Made by a program: the position numbers and the translations under genes
Part shown: in pieces, positions 8,029-16,497 of the stretch
How positions within the stretch are numbered: position 1 is the stretch's first letter
How the letters are laid out: each line of letters opens with the position of its first letter
From: JBBARC01 sp040400005
Lineage (GTDB): Bacteria > Pseudomonadota > Alphaproteobacteria > Acetobacterales > Acetobacteraceae
Assembly: GCA_040400005.1 (NCBI GenBank)
Contig: JBBARC010000046.1
Location: forward strand, 1 to 28,354
Direction: 5' to 3'
DNA: 28,354 nt
Notes under the pieces: model-generated
What the model was told of the DNA's origin: nothing
The model's input: the letters and a program-made list of their open reading frames with translations, nothing else
Database searches by the model: none

Positions 8029-8970
8029 TCAATGATGACTAAAAACGTCCGCCAGCCGCAACCCGGCTGGGCCGCCAACCACGATAAAAACACAGGGCAG
8101 AACAAACACGATCATCGGCAAGGTGAGAAATACCGGCAGGCGGGCGGCGCGTTCTTCAAACTTGGTCAGATTATCCATCCGCATTTCAGCCGCCAAAATG
8201 CGCAGCGCGTGGCTTAACGGTGTGCCGAATTGCATGGTCTGAATAAGCGTGCCGGCAAGCCGGCGCATCGCTTCCAGCCCGGTGCGATCGCCCAACGCCA
8301 GCAGCGCATTGCGCCGGTCACTGCCGATGCGCATTTCGTTGGCACATAAGGCAAGTTCGGTTGCAACCGCGCGGTTGGCAAAAACAAATTCCTGCGCCAC
8401 CCGTTCGATTGCGTTTTCTAAGCCCAAACCGGCCTGGGCGCAGATCACCATCATATCTAGCGCATCGGGCAAACCTTTTTCCACTTGCTTTAAGTGGGCA
8501 GCCCTGATTTGGCGAATAACAAAATCCGGCAGCAACATACCGGCGCCGAACGCACCGCCAATGGTTGCGTAAAAGCTGGTCGTCGTTAGCCCCTTACTGG
8601 CCACCACGAAATAGGCCAGTACCGGCAAAGCAAGCATCAGCAGCACCTTGCTGCCGATAAACAAACTCACCACCCGGCTGCCACGAAACCCTGCTTGCGC
8701 CACGGTGTGTTCAAGTTCTTGCCGCGTTGTCGATGGCAGAATACCACTGCGCAACAGCGCCGTGCCAAACCGCGAAATCAGTTCCAGCGGATCGGTCGCC
8801 GGCTGGGCGTTGCGTAAACCCGGCGTTGGCTCGAAATCAGGGTTCGATATCCGCGAAATGCGCGCCCGCACCCGGTCATCGCGTTCAATACTGCGCAGCA
8901 AAATCAACGCCACGCCGACAAACAGGGCGGCGAACACCGCCAGCAACGGCAACGGAATAATCAGGCTCAT
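8029..8970 (-). CDS. tadC: Tad pilus inner-membrane platform protein TadC (type II secretion F domain)
   Basis: 313-residue polytopic protein. An N-terminal helix (residues 4-25), two central hydrophobic segments (about 105-150), a type II/IV secretion F domain (about 160-280, with LPDALDMMVICAQAGLGLENAIERV) and a C-terminal helix are visible. With TadB it forms the platform on which the CpaF ATPase works. The ATG overlaps the tadB stop by four bases (ATGA). In the Tad family TadC is the second of two F-domain proteins, which fits its position after tadB. Confidence 0.92.
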   Translation of the reverse strand: MSLIIPLPLLAVFAALFVGVALILLRSIERDDRVRARISRISNPDFEPTPGLRNAQPATDPLELISRFGTALLRSGILPSTTRQELEHTVAQAGFRGSRVVSLFIGSKVLLMLALPVLAYFVVASKGLTTTSFYATIGGAFGAGMLLPDFVIRQIRAAHLKQVEKGLPDALDMMVICAQAGLGLENAIERVAQEFVFANRAVATELALCANEMRIGSDRRNALLALGDRTGLEAMRRLAGTLIQTMQFGTPLSHALRILAAEMRMDNLTKFEERAARLPVFLTLPMIVFVLPCVFIVVGGPAGLRLADVFSHH

Positions 8971-9935
8971 GACAACGACATCTTAATAATCTGGCGCATC
9001 GAGGCAAACCCCATCACCAGCATGAACGTGGCGATCGCCAGCAGCTTTTCGCCGCCCGTGGTGTTGAACAATGTCATCATGTAATCGGGGTTGACCAAAA
9101 ACAACGAACCGCCGCTAAAGAACGGCAGCACCATCAGCACATAAATGCTGGTCTTGGCTTCCGATGCCAGTGCATTGCCGCGCTTGCGCGCGGCATCGCG
9201 CTTGCGGATGGTATCGGCCAAAATATCCAGCGTTTCGGTCAACCCGCCGCCGGTCTGCGCCTGCAACGCCAGGGCGGTGGCAAAAAAGCGATATTCCGAT
9301 AGCGAATTGCGCTCGGCCATTTCGAGCAACGATGCCTCCATGTCCAGGCCAATCGCCATCTGATCCGCAGCCCGGGCAAATTCCTCCCGTGTTGGGCTTA
9401 ACGCCTCGCGCGAAACCACACGGATCGCCTCGCCCACCGGCGCGCCGACGCGCACGGATCGCGCGATCATCGACAGCGCATCGGGAAATTGCGCCAGCAA
9501 GTTGGTGGTCACTTTTTCGGCCGCCGAGGTCAAAAAAACCCTGGTCAACATAACATCGACAAAAGGCAGCACAATCCAGCCGCTGCTTCCTATCACCTTG
9601 GTCGCCAGCACAGCGGCAACCGTTGACGGGCCCAGCATGACAAAGGCAGCGCCCCACCAGGTCATCGGGTAATACGCCCGGCGATCTTCGCGCCAGGCAA
9701 AAATCTGGTGCACGATATCCATCGGGCTACCGCGCTTGCGCGCCGGCCTGGATGCCAGCATCAGCGCCGGTGCAGTGGTGGCTTTCGGCTTCAAATACGG
9801 GCCTACGGTTTCATCGCGCCGCGCCGCCCAGCGTTTTTGCTTCTCACTTTCGTTGAGAATCCAAAACCCGGTCGCACCAATGCCCAGCAAACAGGTGAAC
9901 GCGCCGATCAGAAATAGGAGAACCTTGGGGCTCAC
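8967..9935 (-). CDS. tadB: Tad pilus inner-membrane platform protein TadB (type II secretion F domain)
   Basis: 322-residue polytopic protein with an N-terminal membrane helix (about 4-27), two further hydrophobic segments around residues 95-135, an F domain (about 145-280, with FPDALSMIARSVRVGAPVGEAI and LQAQTGGGLTETLDIL) and a C-terminal helix. The start is a GTG at 9935 that overlaps the cpaF stop (GTGA). A good AGGAG ribosome-binding site seven bases upstream, inside cpaF, supports this start. It pairs with TadC as the pilus platform. Confidence 0.92.
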   Translation of the reverse strand: MSPKVLLFLIGAFTCLLGIGATGFWILNESEKQKRWAARRDETVGPYLKPKATTAPALMLASRPARKRGSPMDIVHQIFAWREDRRAYYPMTWWGAAFVMLGPSTVAAVLATKVIGSSGWIVLPFVDVMLTRVFLTSAAEKVTTNLLAQFPDALSMIARSVRVGAPVGEAIRVVSREALSPTREEFARAADQMAIGLDMEASLLEMAERNSLSEYRFFATALALQAQTGGGLTETLDILADTIRKRDAARKRGNALASEAKTSIYVLMVLPFFSGGSLFLVNPDYMMTLFNTTGGEKLLAIATFMLVMGFASMRQIIKMSLS

Positions 9936-11320
9936 CAGCTTTGCTCCTCAAGCGCTGCTATCCACGACCGATCGAGGCCAAAATACACCAGCCGGTCCCA
10001 GAAGCTGGCGCGGCCACGGCCGATTTTATAGGTGCCGGTTAGCTTGCCATCCGGCCCTTCGCCAGTAAATTCATATTGAAAAATATCGTTCATAATAACG
10101 ATATCGCCTTCCAGGCCGAACACATCTGTCACCTGGGTGATCCGCCGGCCGCCATCACGGTGGCGTTCAACCTGCACAATCAGATCCACCGCACCGACAA
10201 TCTGCGTTTTAATCGCTTTCGCCGGCAGCCCCATAGCCCCCATCAGCACCATGTTTTCAATACGCGAAATCGCATCACGGGTGTTGTTGGCGTGAATGGT
10301 GGACATCGATCCATCGTGGCCGGTGTTCATCGCCTGCAACATGTCAAACGCCTCACCGGCGCGCACTTCGCCGATAATAATCCGTTCGGGCCGCATACGC
10401 AGCGCGTTACGTACCAGATCGCGCTGGTTAATCTCGCCGCGCCCTTCAAGGGATGCCGGCCGGGTTTCCAGCCGCACCACATGGGGCTGCTGCAACTGCA
10501 ATTCGGCGGCATCTTCAATGGTGATCACCCGTTCAGACGGGTCGATCATGCGGCTCATTGCGTTCATCAGGGTGGTTTTACCCGACCCCGTGCCGCCCGA
10601 GACGATAATATTTAACCGCGCAGCCCCTGCAATTTCCAGCACCCGGGCGATTTGCGGGGTGCATGATCCGTTCGCCACTAGGCGAGCGAAATCCATCTTG
10701 CGCTTGGTGAATTTACGGATCGAAACATAGGGCCCGTCGAGCGCCAACGGCGGAAACACAATGTTGACGCGACTGCCGTCCATCAAACGGGCATCGACCA
10801 TGGGGCTCGATTCGTCGATGCGGCGGCCGACACCTGCGGCGATGCGCTGGCAGATATTCATCAAATGCTGCTGGTCGCGAAACCGGACGTTAGACAGCGA
10901 TACCCGGCCAAATCGCTCAACAAAGGTGCGATCGGGGCCGTTGACCAAAATATCGGCCACCGTGTCGTCATCGAGCAAGGGCTGCAACGGCCCCAGGCCC
11001 AGCATATCGTTGACCAGCTCGGTTGAAAGCTGGCGCTGTTCGCGGGCATTCAGCTGAATACGCCGTTCGGTGGCAATATCGGCGATCAGCCGCTCAATTT
11101 CCGGCAATAGCCGGTCTGGCGGCAGGGCGGCCGCGGCCGCCGGATCAAGCTGGCTCAACGCCAACTGACGCAATTCGGTGAGCGAATCGCTGGCATTGGG
11201 GCCAGATAGCGATGATGGCGGCTGCACTTGCACCGGGGCAGGCACGGCAGCTTGCGGGGCTACCGGGTCGGCATGGTCGGTTTCGTTGCGCCGGCGGCCG
11301 AACATCGGGCCCGCAGTCAT
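9932..11320 (-). CDS. cpaF: CpaF/TadA pilus assembly ATPase
   Basis: 462-residue secretion ATPase that drives Flp pilus assembly. After a proline-rich N-terminal linker (about 1-45) come the N-terminal domain and the GSPII_E core: Walker A GGTGSGKTT (242-250), Asp box EDAAELQL (269-276), Walker B RIIIGEVR (313-320) and His box GHDGSMSTIHAN (334-345). All catalytic motifs are intact and the length is typical. The ATG overlaps the cpaE stop by four bases, and the gene itself overlaps tadB by four, so ATPase and platform genes are tightly coupled. Confidence 0.96.
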   Translation of the reverse strand: MTAGPMFGRRRNETDHADPVAPQAAVPAPVQVQPPSSLSGPNASDSLTELRQLALSQLDPAAAAALPPDRLLPEIERLIADIATERRIQLNAREQRQLSTELVNDMLGLGPLQPLLDDDTVADILVNGPDRTFVERFGRVSLSNVRFRDQQHLMNICQRIAAGVGRRIDESSPMVDARLMDGSRVNIVFPPLALDGPYVSIRKFTKRKMDFARLVANGSCTPQIARVLEIAGAARLNIIVSGGTGSGKTTLMNAMSRMIDPSERVITIEDAAELQLQQPHVVRLETRPASLEGRGEINQRDLVRNALRMRPERIIIGEVRAGEAFDMLQAMNTGHDGSMSTIHANNTRDAISRIENMVLMGAMGLPAKAIKTQIVGAVDLIVQVERHRDGGRRITQVTDVFGLEGDIVIMNDIFQYEFTGEGPDGKLTGTYKIGRGRASFWDRLVYFGLDRSWIAALEEQSW

Positions 11321-12576
11321 TTGTCACGCCTCCCCAAAAGATCACGAATTCGCGACACAACATTTGTTAGCGCCGATGCGCTTTTCGCCTGCGGCATCCC
11401 TTCGGACACGAAAGCAACCTCACGCGCTAAATGCAGGATGCCGTTGCGAAAGCCCCCCGATGTGCTGGCCGCCGGCGTGCCCAATGTTGCCGAATTACCA
11501 ACCAAGCGGGGTTGATAGGGTACCGCCACATCGACATGCATTTCCAGGCCTTCTTCAACCTGCTGGCGGGTCAGCCCGCCAGGCTGGCCGACCCGGTTAA
11601 GCACCAGCACGGCGCGGCGCACCTGATCGGGGCCGGTCGGTAAAGCCAGCAGGCGCAGCGTGTTGCGCAAAGACGCGAGTGTCGGATCGAGCACCAGCAC
11701 GCGCTGATGCGCCAGCATTAACAATTCGCGGTACAAGGGCAGCGGCGCCGAGGGCACGTCGGCCACGACAAAATTATAGCGCCGGCGCAAAGCTGCCAAT
11801 AAAGCCCGCCCGGCCCCTTCGGCAACGTCGGCCACTTCGGTGATTTTTTCATCACCGGCCAGCACCGATAAGCGTTCTGATACCGGCTGTGACGAGCGTT
11901 CGACGAATAATTCGTCGATGCGCGAAGGTGTTTCCAGGGCCAGCCGCAAGCCGGTGCCGGTGCGCCCGCCCAGCATCATGGCGGCCGAGCCGGTATAAAT
12001 ATCGGGATCGAATAAAATCGTGTGGCGCTTTAATTCTTCACCCAAATAGAACGAGAGATTGGCGGCAATGGTGGTGGTGCCAACCCCGCCGCAGGCGCCC
12101 GAGACCACCACAATCCGCCCGCCCTGCAGCGCGCCAGAGACCACCGGGCGCGAGGCGCACGCTGGGCCAAACATGCGCGCGACCATTTCCTTGGCCAGCG
12201 GTTTATAAAGATATTCGGCAACACCCAAATCGCGGGTCAGGCTGCGGTAGAAATTCATGTCGGCGCGATCGCCGATGACCAGCACCTTGGTCGATGGTTC
12301 CACCACTTCCGACAGATCATGCAGTGCTGCCAGCGGCGCATCTTCGCCGCTGATATCAACAATTAGCACATCAGGGCTGGGCATTTTGCGCAAATGCGCC
12401 GCCGCCTGGCGCACTGATGCGCGCTTCGCCACAATCGACGGCACCACTTCTGATAGGCCATCCTGGATGGCGAGCTCGCTATCGGCGTCGGTGATAAACG
12501 CCAGAACCGAGGCGCGCTCGCCCGACCGGCCCTGATCGGCCGGTTGTGTGGTGGTAGCGAGCGCGGTTGACGCCAT
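11317..12576 (-). CDS. cpaE: CpaE/TadZ pilus localisation protein, ParA/MinD-like
   Basis: 419-residue protein with an atypical receiver-like N-terminal domain (about 22-135; LIVD with Asp74, KPL with Lys126) and a MinD/ParA-like domain (about 153-400). It is expected to place the Tad machine at a cell pole. The P-loop reads ACGGVGTTTIA (161-171): neither the signature lysine nor the P-loop lysine of a deviant Walker A motif is present. CpaE proteins often lack the second lysine; the Cys at the first position is less usual. FDPDIYTGSAAMM and VVADVPSAP match the later ParA-like motifs. It starts two bases after the cpaD stop and overlaps cpaF. Confidence 0.92.
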   Translation of the reverse strand: MASTALATTTQPADQGRSGERASVLAFITDADSELAIQDGLSEVVPSIVAKRASVRQAAAHLRKMPSPDVLIVDISGEDAPLAALHDLSEVVEPSTKVLVIGDRADMNFYRSLTRDLGVAEYLYKPLAKEMVARMFGPACASRPVVSGALQGGRIVVVSGACGGVGTTTIAANLSFYLGEELKRHTILFDPDIYTGSAAMMLGGRTGTGLRLALETPSRIDELFVERSSQPVSERLSVLAGDEKITEVADVAEGAGRALLAALRRRYNFVVADVPSAPLPLYRELLMLAHQRVLVLDPTLASLRNTLRLLALPTGPDQVRRAVLVLNRVGQPGGLTRQQVEEGLEMHVDVAVPYQPRLVGNSATLGTPAASTSGGFRNGILHLAREVAFVSEGMPQAKSASALTNVVSRIRDLLGRRDK

Positions 12577-12578
12577 GG

Positions 12579-12911
12579 TTACTGGTTCCCCGTACCCTGG
12601 CCAGTCGATTCCGCCTGGTTGGTGGTGGTGATCTGCGAAAGCCCGACCTGTGGCAGCAACTTGACCTTGTTATCGCGATAACGGGCCACCGCAATCGCCG
12701 CAATATGCCCATCGCCCCCGGTGGTACCGGTGCCGCGGCTAAGGTCGGCCGGGTTGGCGATCTGCAACGCCAAATTGGCGCGGTTAGCATGGTTGGGCGT
12801 CCATACCCCATCGCGGGTCAACGGATCATTGGCCGGGCTGAACAAATAGGAACAGCCACCGGTTAGGCCGACCAGCAGCACGGCAGCACTTGCGCGCAAA
12901 TAATGGGTCAT
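12579..12911 (-). CDS. cpaD: short CpaD-like pilus lipoprotein
   Basis: 110-residue protein with a lipoprotein-type signal ending at LTGGC (Cys20), then the core recognised in CpaD proteins: DPLTRDGVWTPNHANRANLA followed by IANPADLSRG (residues 29-60). CpaD is an outer-membrane-associated lipoprotein of Tad systems. Members are commonly around 200 residues or more, so this one is about half-length and ends in a low-complexity Thr/Gln/Gly tail. It occupies the expected place between cpaC and cpaE, 14 bp after the first and two before the second. No frameshift is seen around it, so it appears to be naturally short. Confidence 0.8.
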   Translation of the reverse strand: MTHYLRASAAVLLVGLTGGCSYLFSPANDPLTRDGVWTPNHANRANLALQIANPADLSRGTGTTGGDGHIAAIAVARYRDNKVKLLPQVGLSQITTTNQAESTGQGTGNQ

Positions 12912-12925
12912 GGTCAGGGTCTTTC

Positions 12926-14383
12926 CTATTCGATCACAAAACCGGCATCGGCGGGGATGCGGTGCAGCAGGGCAGATGATGTGCCACGGCCGGATGTTCT
13001 GAAAAACAGCAGGCGTTCCAGATCGGTCGGCGGGTGCCAGCCATCGGTTGGCAGTTTCAGCGCATTCGGATCATTCACTGGCTGCACGATGTAGGGGGTC
13101 ACCACGATCACCAGCTCGGTCTGCTTGCGCTGAAAACTATCCGAACGGAACAACGCCCCCAACACTGGGATATCGCCTAATCCTGGCACTCCCAACCCGG
13201 CGAGGTTGGTTTGATCCGACAGCAAACCAGCAATCGCAAAGCTTTGGCCAGATCCCAGCTCTACCGTTGTATCGGCACGCCGCACGGTAAGAGCAGGGAT
13301 CTGAATAGACGTCGTTGCATTTAAAATCGACGTAATCCCGTTGGCCTTATCAAGCTGGCTCACTTCCGGGCGAACATGCAGTTCAATCCGGTTATGGGAC
13401 ATCACCGTCGGCACAAAGGTTAACGAAATACCGTACTGCTTAAAGGTAACCGAAACATCGCCGTTGCTGGCGGCCACCGGGATGGGGAATTCCCCGCCGA
13501 CCAGAAAGCTCGCTGGCTCGCCGCTCATCGTCGTTAGGTTGGGTTCGGCCAATAAATGCACCAGCCCATCCTGGGACAACGCATCGATCACGTTATTCAA
13601 CTGATACCCGCGCGATTTACAGCCGGCGCCGGTCACGTAACCAACCCCGCAACTGCCCAACTGGCTGGCGATCTTACTGCCTTCAATGGTGGTATCGGCC
13701 AGCACGTTATTGGTGGCGATGCCAAAGGCGGCGGAGGTGCCAAGATTGGCAACGCCAGTCCAGTTCACCCCCAATTCACGGGTCAGGCTGCGCGACATCT
13801 CGGCGATGCGCACGCGCAGCGATACCTGCAAGCCTTCGCCAACCCGCAGCCGGTTATCTACCTTACCATCAGCCGGCAGCACGCCCTTGGCCGCCGACAT
13901 CGCGGCCTCCGCCTCGGCCGGCGTTGGTAGTTCACCCGATAGACTAACCCCGGTCTCGGTTGGGGTTGAAACCACCCGGTGGCGCGCTGCCCGCACCGCC
14001 GCCGTTCCGGCCTGGCGCGCATCGAAATCGGATGGCAGCACATTCACCTCGTACTGCGCGATGGTATCGCCATTCGCCCCCATGGCCACCACCGTTGTGC
14101 TGCCCGGCGCCACGCCGAACAAAAACACACTATTATTACTGGCCGGGCGAACCTCCACCACCTTGGGATCGGCGGTAAAAATATTGGTCGCCGCCCCGCG
14201 CAGGCGCAAAACCCGCCCAGCGCCGGCGGCAACAGTCAACGATCCGCGGGCCGCGTCTGGCGCCACTTTAGATCCGGGCGCCGCCACCGCGGCAGCCGGT
14301 TCTTGGGCGCGCAATTGCGGCGCCATACCAAAGCCGCCGGCCAGCAGCGCAACCGCCGCCAAGGATAAAACAGGTTTATGCAT
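12926..14383 (-). CDS. cpaC: CpaC/RcpA outer-membrane secretin of the Tad pilus
   Basis: 485-residue secretin. A signal peptide ends at about residue 27; a pilus/secretin N-terminal domain spans 47-118 (AGAGRVLRLRGAATNIFTAD, then FLFGVAPGSTTV). A BON-like stretch lies at about 138-180, and the secretin domain at 270-436 includes LLAEPNLTTMSGEPASFLVG, the GLGDIPVLGALFRS motif (401-414) and TELVIVVTPYIVQPV at the end. A cysteine pair (Cys245, Cys255) brackets a small loop before the secretin domain and could form a periplasmic disulfide. Its ATG shares one base with the cpaB stop. Confidence 0.94.
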   Translation of the reverse strand: MHKPVLSLAAVALLAGGFGMAPQLRAQEPAAAVAAPGSKVAPDAARGSLTVAAGAGRVLRLRGAATNIFTADPKVVEVRPASNNSVFLFGVAPGSTTVVAMGANGDTIAQYEVNVLPSDFDARQAGTAAVRAARHRVVSTPTETGVSLSGELPTPAEAEAAMSAAKGVLPADGKVDNRLRVGEGLQVSLRVRIAEMSRSLTRELGVNWTGVANLGTSAAFGIATNNVLADTTIEGSKIASQLGSCGVGYVTGAGCKSRGYQLNNVIDALSQDGLVHLLAEPNLTTMSGEPASFLVGGEFPIPVAASNGDVSVTFKQYGISLTFVPTVMSHNRIELHVRPEVSQLDKANGITSILNATTSIQIPALTVRRADTTVELGSGQSFAIAGLLSDQTNLAGLGVPGLGDIPVLGALFRSDSFQRKQTELVIVVTPYIVQPVNDPNALKLPTDGWHPPTDLERLLFFRTSGRGTSSALLHRIPADAGFVIE

Positions 14384-15222
14384 CAGAACTTGTATTCCTT
14401 GTCTTCAGTGCCGGAAAAAACATGAAGCGTCGCCTCGTTTTCCTGACCAGGGCCCGCCGAATGGGTAAACGCCTTCGATACATCACTACCGTATGTCACG
14501 GTTTTAGACCGCCCCTCAGGCGCTGGCGCCTGATCCACCGGGCGCACCGACAGGGCAAGCTTGCCCAAACGGTTAGCCACCGCCACGCGCTCGGCATCTT
14601 CTGGGGTTACTTCCAATGTCACGGTGCGCGATTGCGCATTGGCAACACCGCTGGCACCGCCAGCGGCGGTGCCCTGCACCAGTTGCTGGTCGATGGCGAT
14701 CACGCGCACATCTTCTAGCACGGTCTCGCTGGATACCCGCTTACCCAAATTATCGTTGGGAATTTCCTGGGTTAGGATCAAATCAACATGATCCCCCGGC
14801 CAGATCAGCCCGGCGGTGCCCGACACAATATCAACGCCTACCGACGTCGCGCGCTTGCCTGGGCTTAACACCGCCGCCAAAAACCCATGGTCGCCCGGCC
14901 GCATCACATCGCCGCCCAGTATAACCTGATGGGCGAGCAGGGTTTGGCGCACCATGGCGCCAAATAATTCCGCCCGCGCCTGTGGCGTATCCCGGCGCGC
15001 CCCGTTAGGCAGCTCCGCTTCCGGCACATCCTTTGTTTCCAGATCGTCGGGCTTCATCAAGGTGCCGGCGGTCAGGGTGTTGGCCGTTGCCAGCACAGAT
15101 ATCTTAATAATCGGCGCCACCACAGGCGGCGGCGGCGGCGGCGGATGCAGGCTGAGCCAGGCCACCATACCAAAACCGGCAAGACCCAGCGCCATCAGTG
15201 CAAAAAGGGCTACTCGTAACAT
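14383..15222 (-). CDS. cpaB: CpaB/RcpC pilus assembly protein with SAF domain
   Basis: 279-residue protein anchored by one N-terminal helix (about 4-25), followed by a run of seven prolines (27-33) encoded by a near-perfect GGC-type trinucleotide repeat on the plus strand (about 15125-15146). Then come an SAF domain (about 41-110, ISVLATANTLTAGTLMKPDD) and the RcpC/CpaB region (about 115-235, VDIVSGTAGLIWPGDHVDLI). It acts in the periplasm with the secretin and may bind peptidoglycan, going by family knowledge. It starts 12 bp after the cpaA stop. The proline run is a slippage-prone but in-frame microsatellite. Confidence 0.92.
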   Translation of the reverse strand: MLRVALFALMALGLAGFGMVAWLSLHPPPPPPPVVAPIIKISVLATANTLTAGTLMKPDDLETKDVPEAELPNGARRDTPQARAELFGAMVRQTLLAHQVILGGDVMRPGDHGFLAAVLSPGKRATSVGVDIVSGTAGLIWPGDHVDLILTQEIPNDNLGKRVSSETVLEDVRVIAIDQQLVQGTAAGGASGVANAQSRTVTLEVTPEDAERVAVANRLGKLALSVRPVDQAPAPEGRSKTVTYGSDVSKAFTHSAGPGQENEATLHVFSGTEDKEYKF

Positions 15223-15234
15223 CTTTGTGATGCC

Positions 15235-15747
15235 TTAAGGCGAAAGCTGAACAAGGGTAGCGTATAGACCACCTGCTGCGATAGCAGTAGCATAGGGGAG
15301 AGGCCCACGTCTCTTTAAGCGCCACAATTCGGCACGAACAGCACGGGCCAGCAATCCCGCCGGGCGTATTTTAGCCGGCGGTGGCGCTATCGCCCCGCCG
15401 ATCAAAAAAATCATCGCCAGAATGCCACCCGCAAGGGATGTCACAATAATCAATGTGGGCACCTTGGCCGGCACCACAAACATGGCGGCAGCGGTGAGCA
15501 GCTTGAGATCGCCGCCGCCCATCCAGCCCAGCCGCCAGAATAAAAAGGTCACCACAAAAACCGCGCCACTTGCCATCAGCGCAGTGACGATGTCGCCCGC
15601 CATCAACCGCAGGAAAACCCCGCAGATCAACAACAGCAACGCTACGGTATTAGGAACGGTGCGCACGGCCACATCGTGGAGCGCAGCAGACAGGAGCATC
15701 ACCACGCCAAAGCCGGTGAGCGCCATCGTCGCAATCGAAAGAACCAA
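15235..15747 (-). CDS. cpaA: CpaA/TadV prepilin peptidase (A24 family)
   Basis: 170-residue polytopic aspartic protease that removes the leader of the Flp pilin. The two catalytic aspartates of the A24 family are in place: Asp25 in ALHDVAVRTVPN and Asp80 in GGGDLKLL. It is a compact peptidase without the N-methylation domain of type IV PilD, as is usual for Tad systems. The 15747 start is a TTG with a G-rich SD (GGGGGG) about eight bases upstream; ATG at 15726 is an alternative but has no visible SD. The gene lies 185 bp after flp, and no clear terminator or other gene is visible in that gap. Confidence 0.9.
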   Translation of the reverse strand: MVLSIATMALTGFGVVMLLSAALHDVAVRTVPNTVALLLLICGVFLRLMAGDIVTALMASGAVFVVTFLFWRLGWMGGGDLKLLTAAAMFVVPAKVPTLIIVTSLAGGILAMIFLIGGAIAPPPAKIRPAGLLARAVRAELWRLKRRGPLPYATAIAAGGLYATLVQLSP

Positions 15748-15932
15748 AATGCGACCCCCCGCCCCGATGGATCACATACCCGAAGGCGGCGCCAAGGGGT
15801 GTTTATATTTTAGTGATTGCTGCGCCTGACCCGATTTTTTCCCGTAAGCACGGCAAACCACGCCAGCCGATTAACCGTTAAACACTGTGCAGGGGCGCCC
15901 GGCGCTGCCGCCAAGCCACCCCCGCGACAGGC

Positions 15933-16094
15933 TCAGATGGACGTGCCGACCTTAGAGAACAGGGTCGACAGGGTCGTGCCGAGGTTGGTGAAAATGGTCA
16001 CCAGAACCAGGCCGAGGATCGAGGCGATGATGCCATATTCAAGGGCAGTCACGCCGTCGCGGTCGTTCTTCAGTGCTGTAAGAATTTTGCTCAT
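15933..16094 (-). CDS. flp: Flp/Fap-type pilin subunit
   Basis: 53-residue prepilin. The short basic leader MSKILTALKNDRDG ends at the processing site DG|VTALEYG, with Glu19 at +5 of the mature protein and the Flp motif LEYG intact. A single hydrophobic helix follows, then a Ser/Thr-rich C-terminus (TNLGTTLSTLFSKVGTSI). The frame is open 25 codons further upstream, but the ATG at 16094 has a strong GGGAG site seven bases upstream and gives the family leader. It is the first gene of the tad operon, so pilin can be made in excess of the downstream genes. Only one pilin copy is in the window. Confidence 0.93.
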   Translation of the reverse strand: MSKILTALKNDRDGVTALEYGIIASILGLVLVTIFTNLGTTLSTLFSKVGTSI

Positions 16095-16264
16095 GGTAAT
16101 CTCCCGTAAAGCGGACATCTGCCCGCACTTCCCGATTGCACAGCGGCTTCGCGGTTGACCCCGCCCCACCGAGACGCCCCCACCAGTTGGCGTGAGATTG
16201 TCGTAATGTTCTATTAACCGTAAGTCAATCTAAAAATCACGATTAATCACACCTTATTCATATC

Positions 16265-16291
16265 ATTATTGCGACACTGGCGCCGTGTCAA
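16265..16291 (-). promoter_or_regulatory. candidate sigma-70 type promoter for flp
   Basis: On the minus strand an exact TTGACA (16286-16291) is followed after 15 bases by AATAAT (16265-16270), a 5 of 6 match to the -10 box. The spacer is shorter than the 16-18 preferred. The predicted start would lie about 160 bases upstream of the flp ATG, giving a long leader. Confidence 0.3.
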
Positions 16292-16420
16292 GCAAGTTGC
16301 AACCAAGCCGTGTAAATATTTCTTGCTGCAACCTTAGCGGGATCAACCCTGGTGTCAAACACGCAATCCGCCAAACAACGGCTAACCGACCGAATGCGTG
16401 GCCTTTCAGCCACAGCTTAT

Positions 16421-16438
16421 TGTTGTGATTTAACAACA
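16421..16438. repeat. small inverted repeat in the flp upstream region
   Basis: TGTTGT (16421-16426) and ACAACA (16433-16438) form a perfect 6-bp inverted repeat with a six-base A/T spacer. It lies about 130 bases upstream of the candidate promoter and could be a regulator site. It is short enough to be chance. Confidence 0.25.
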
Positions 16439-16497
16439 TATATCCAGTGATCGCACATCGTTTCCAAAATGTGTTCCGTTATAGGCAAGATATCCGA

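Larger units (their letters stand above)
16095..16497 (-). promoter_or_regulatory. upstream regulatory region of the flp-tad operon (no gene)
   Basis: About 400 bases with no credible gene, clearly richer in A/T than the surroundings, between the decayed glycosyltransferase gene and flp. All genes here run leftwards, so this is the promoter region of the pilus operon. No sigma-54 type GG-GC element was found. Candidate elements inside it are listed separately. Confidence 0.6.

Noticed and set aside
15125..15146. Trinucleotide run in cpaB as a phase-variable switch
   Set aside because: The unit is three bases, so copy changes only alter the number of prolines and cannot shift the frame.
15748..15932. 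Terminator between flp and cpaA (GCGCC-C-GGCGC at 15895-15905)
   Set aside because: The loop would be one base, and no T-run follows on the minus strand.
16170..16497. Sigma-54 promoter for the pilus operon
   Set aside because: No TGGC-N-TTGC arrangement with correct spacing on the minus strand.
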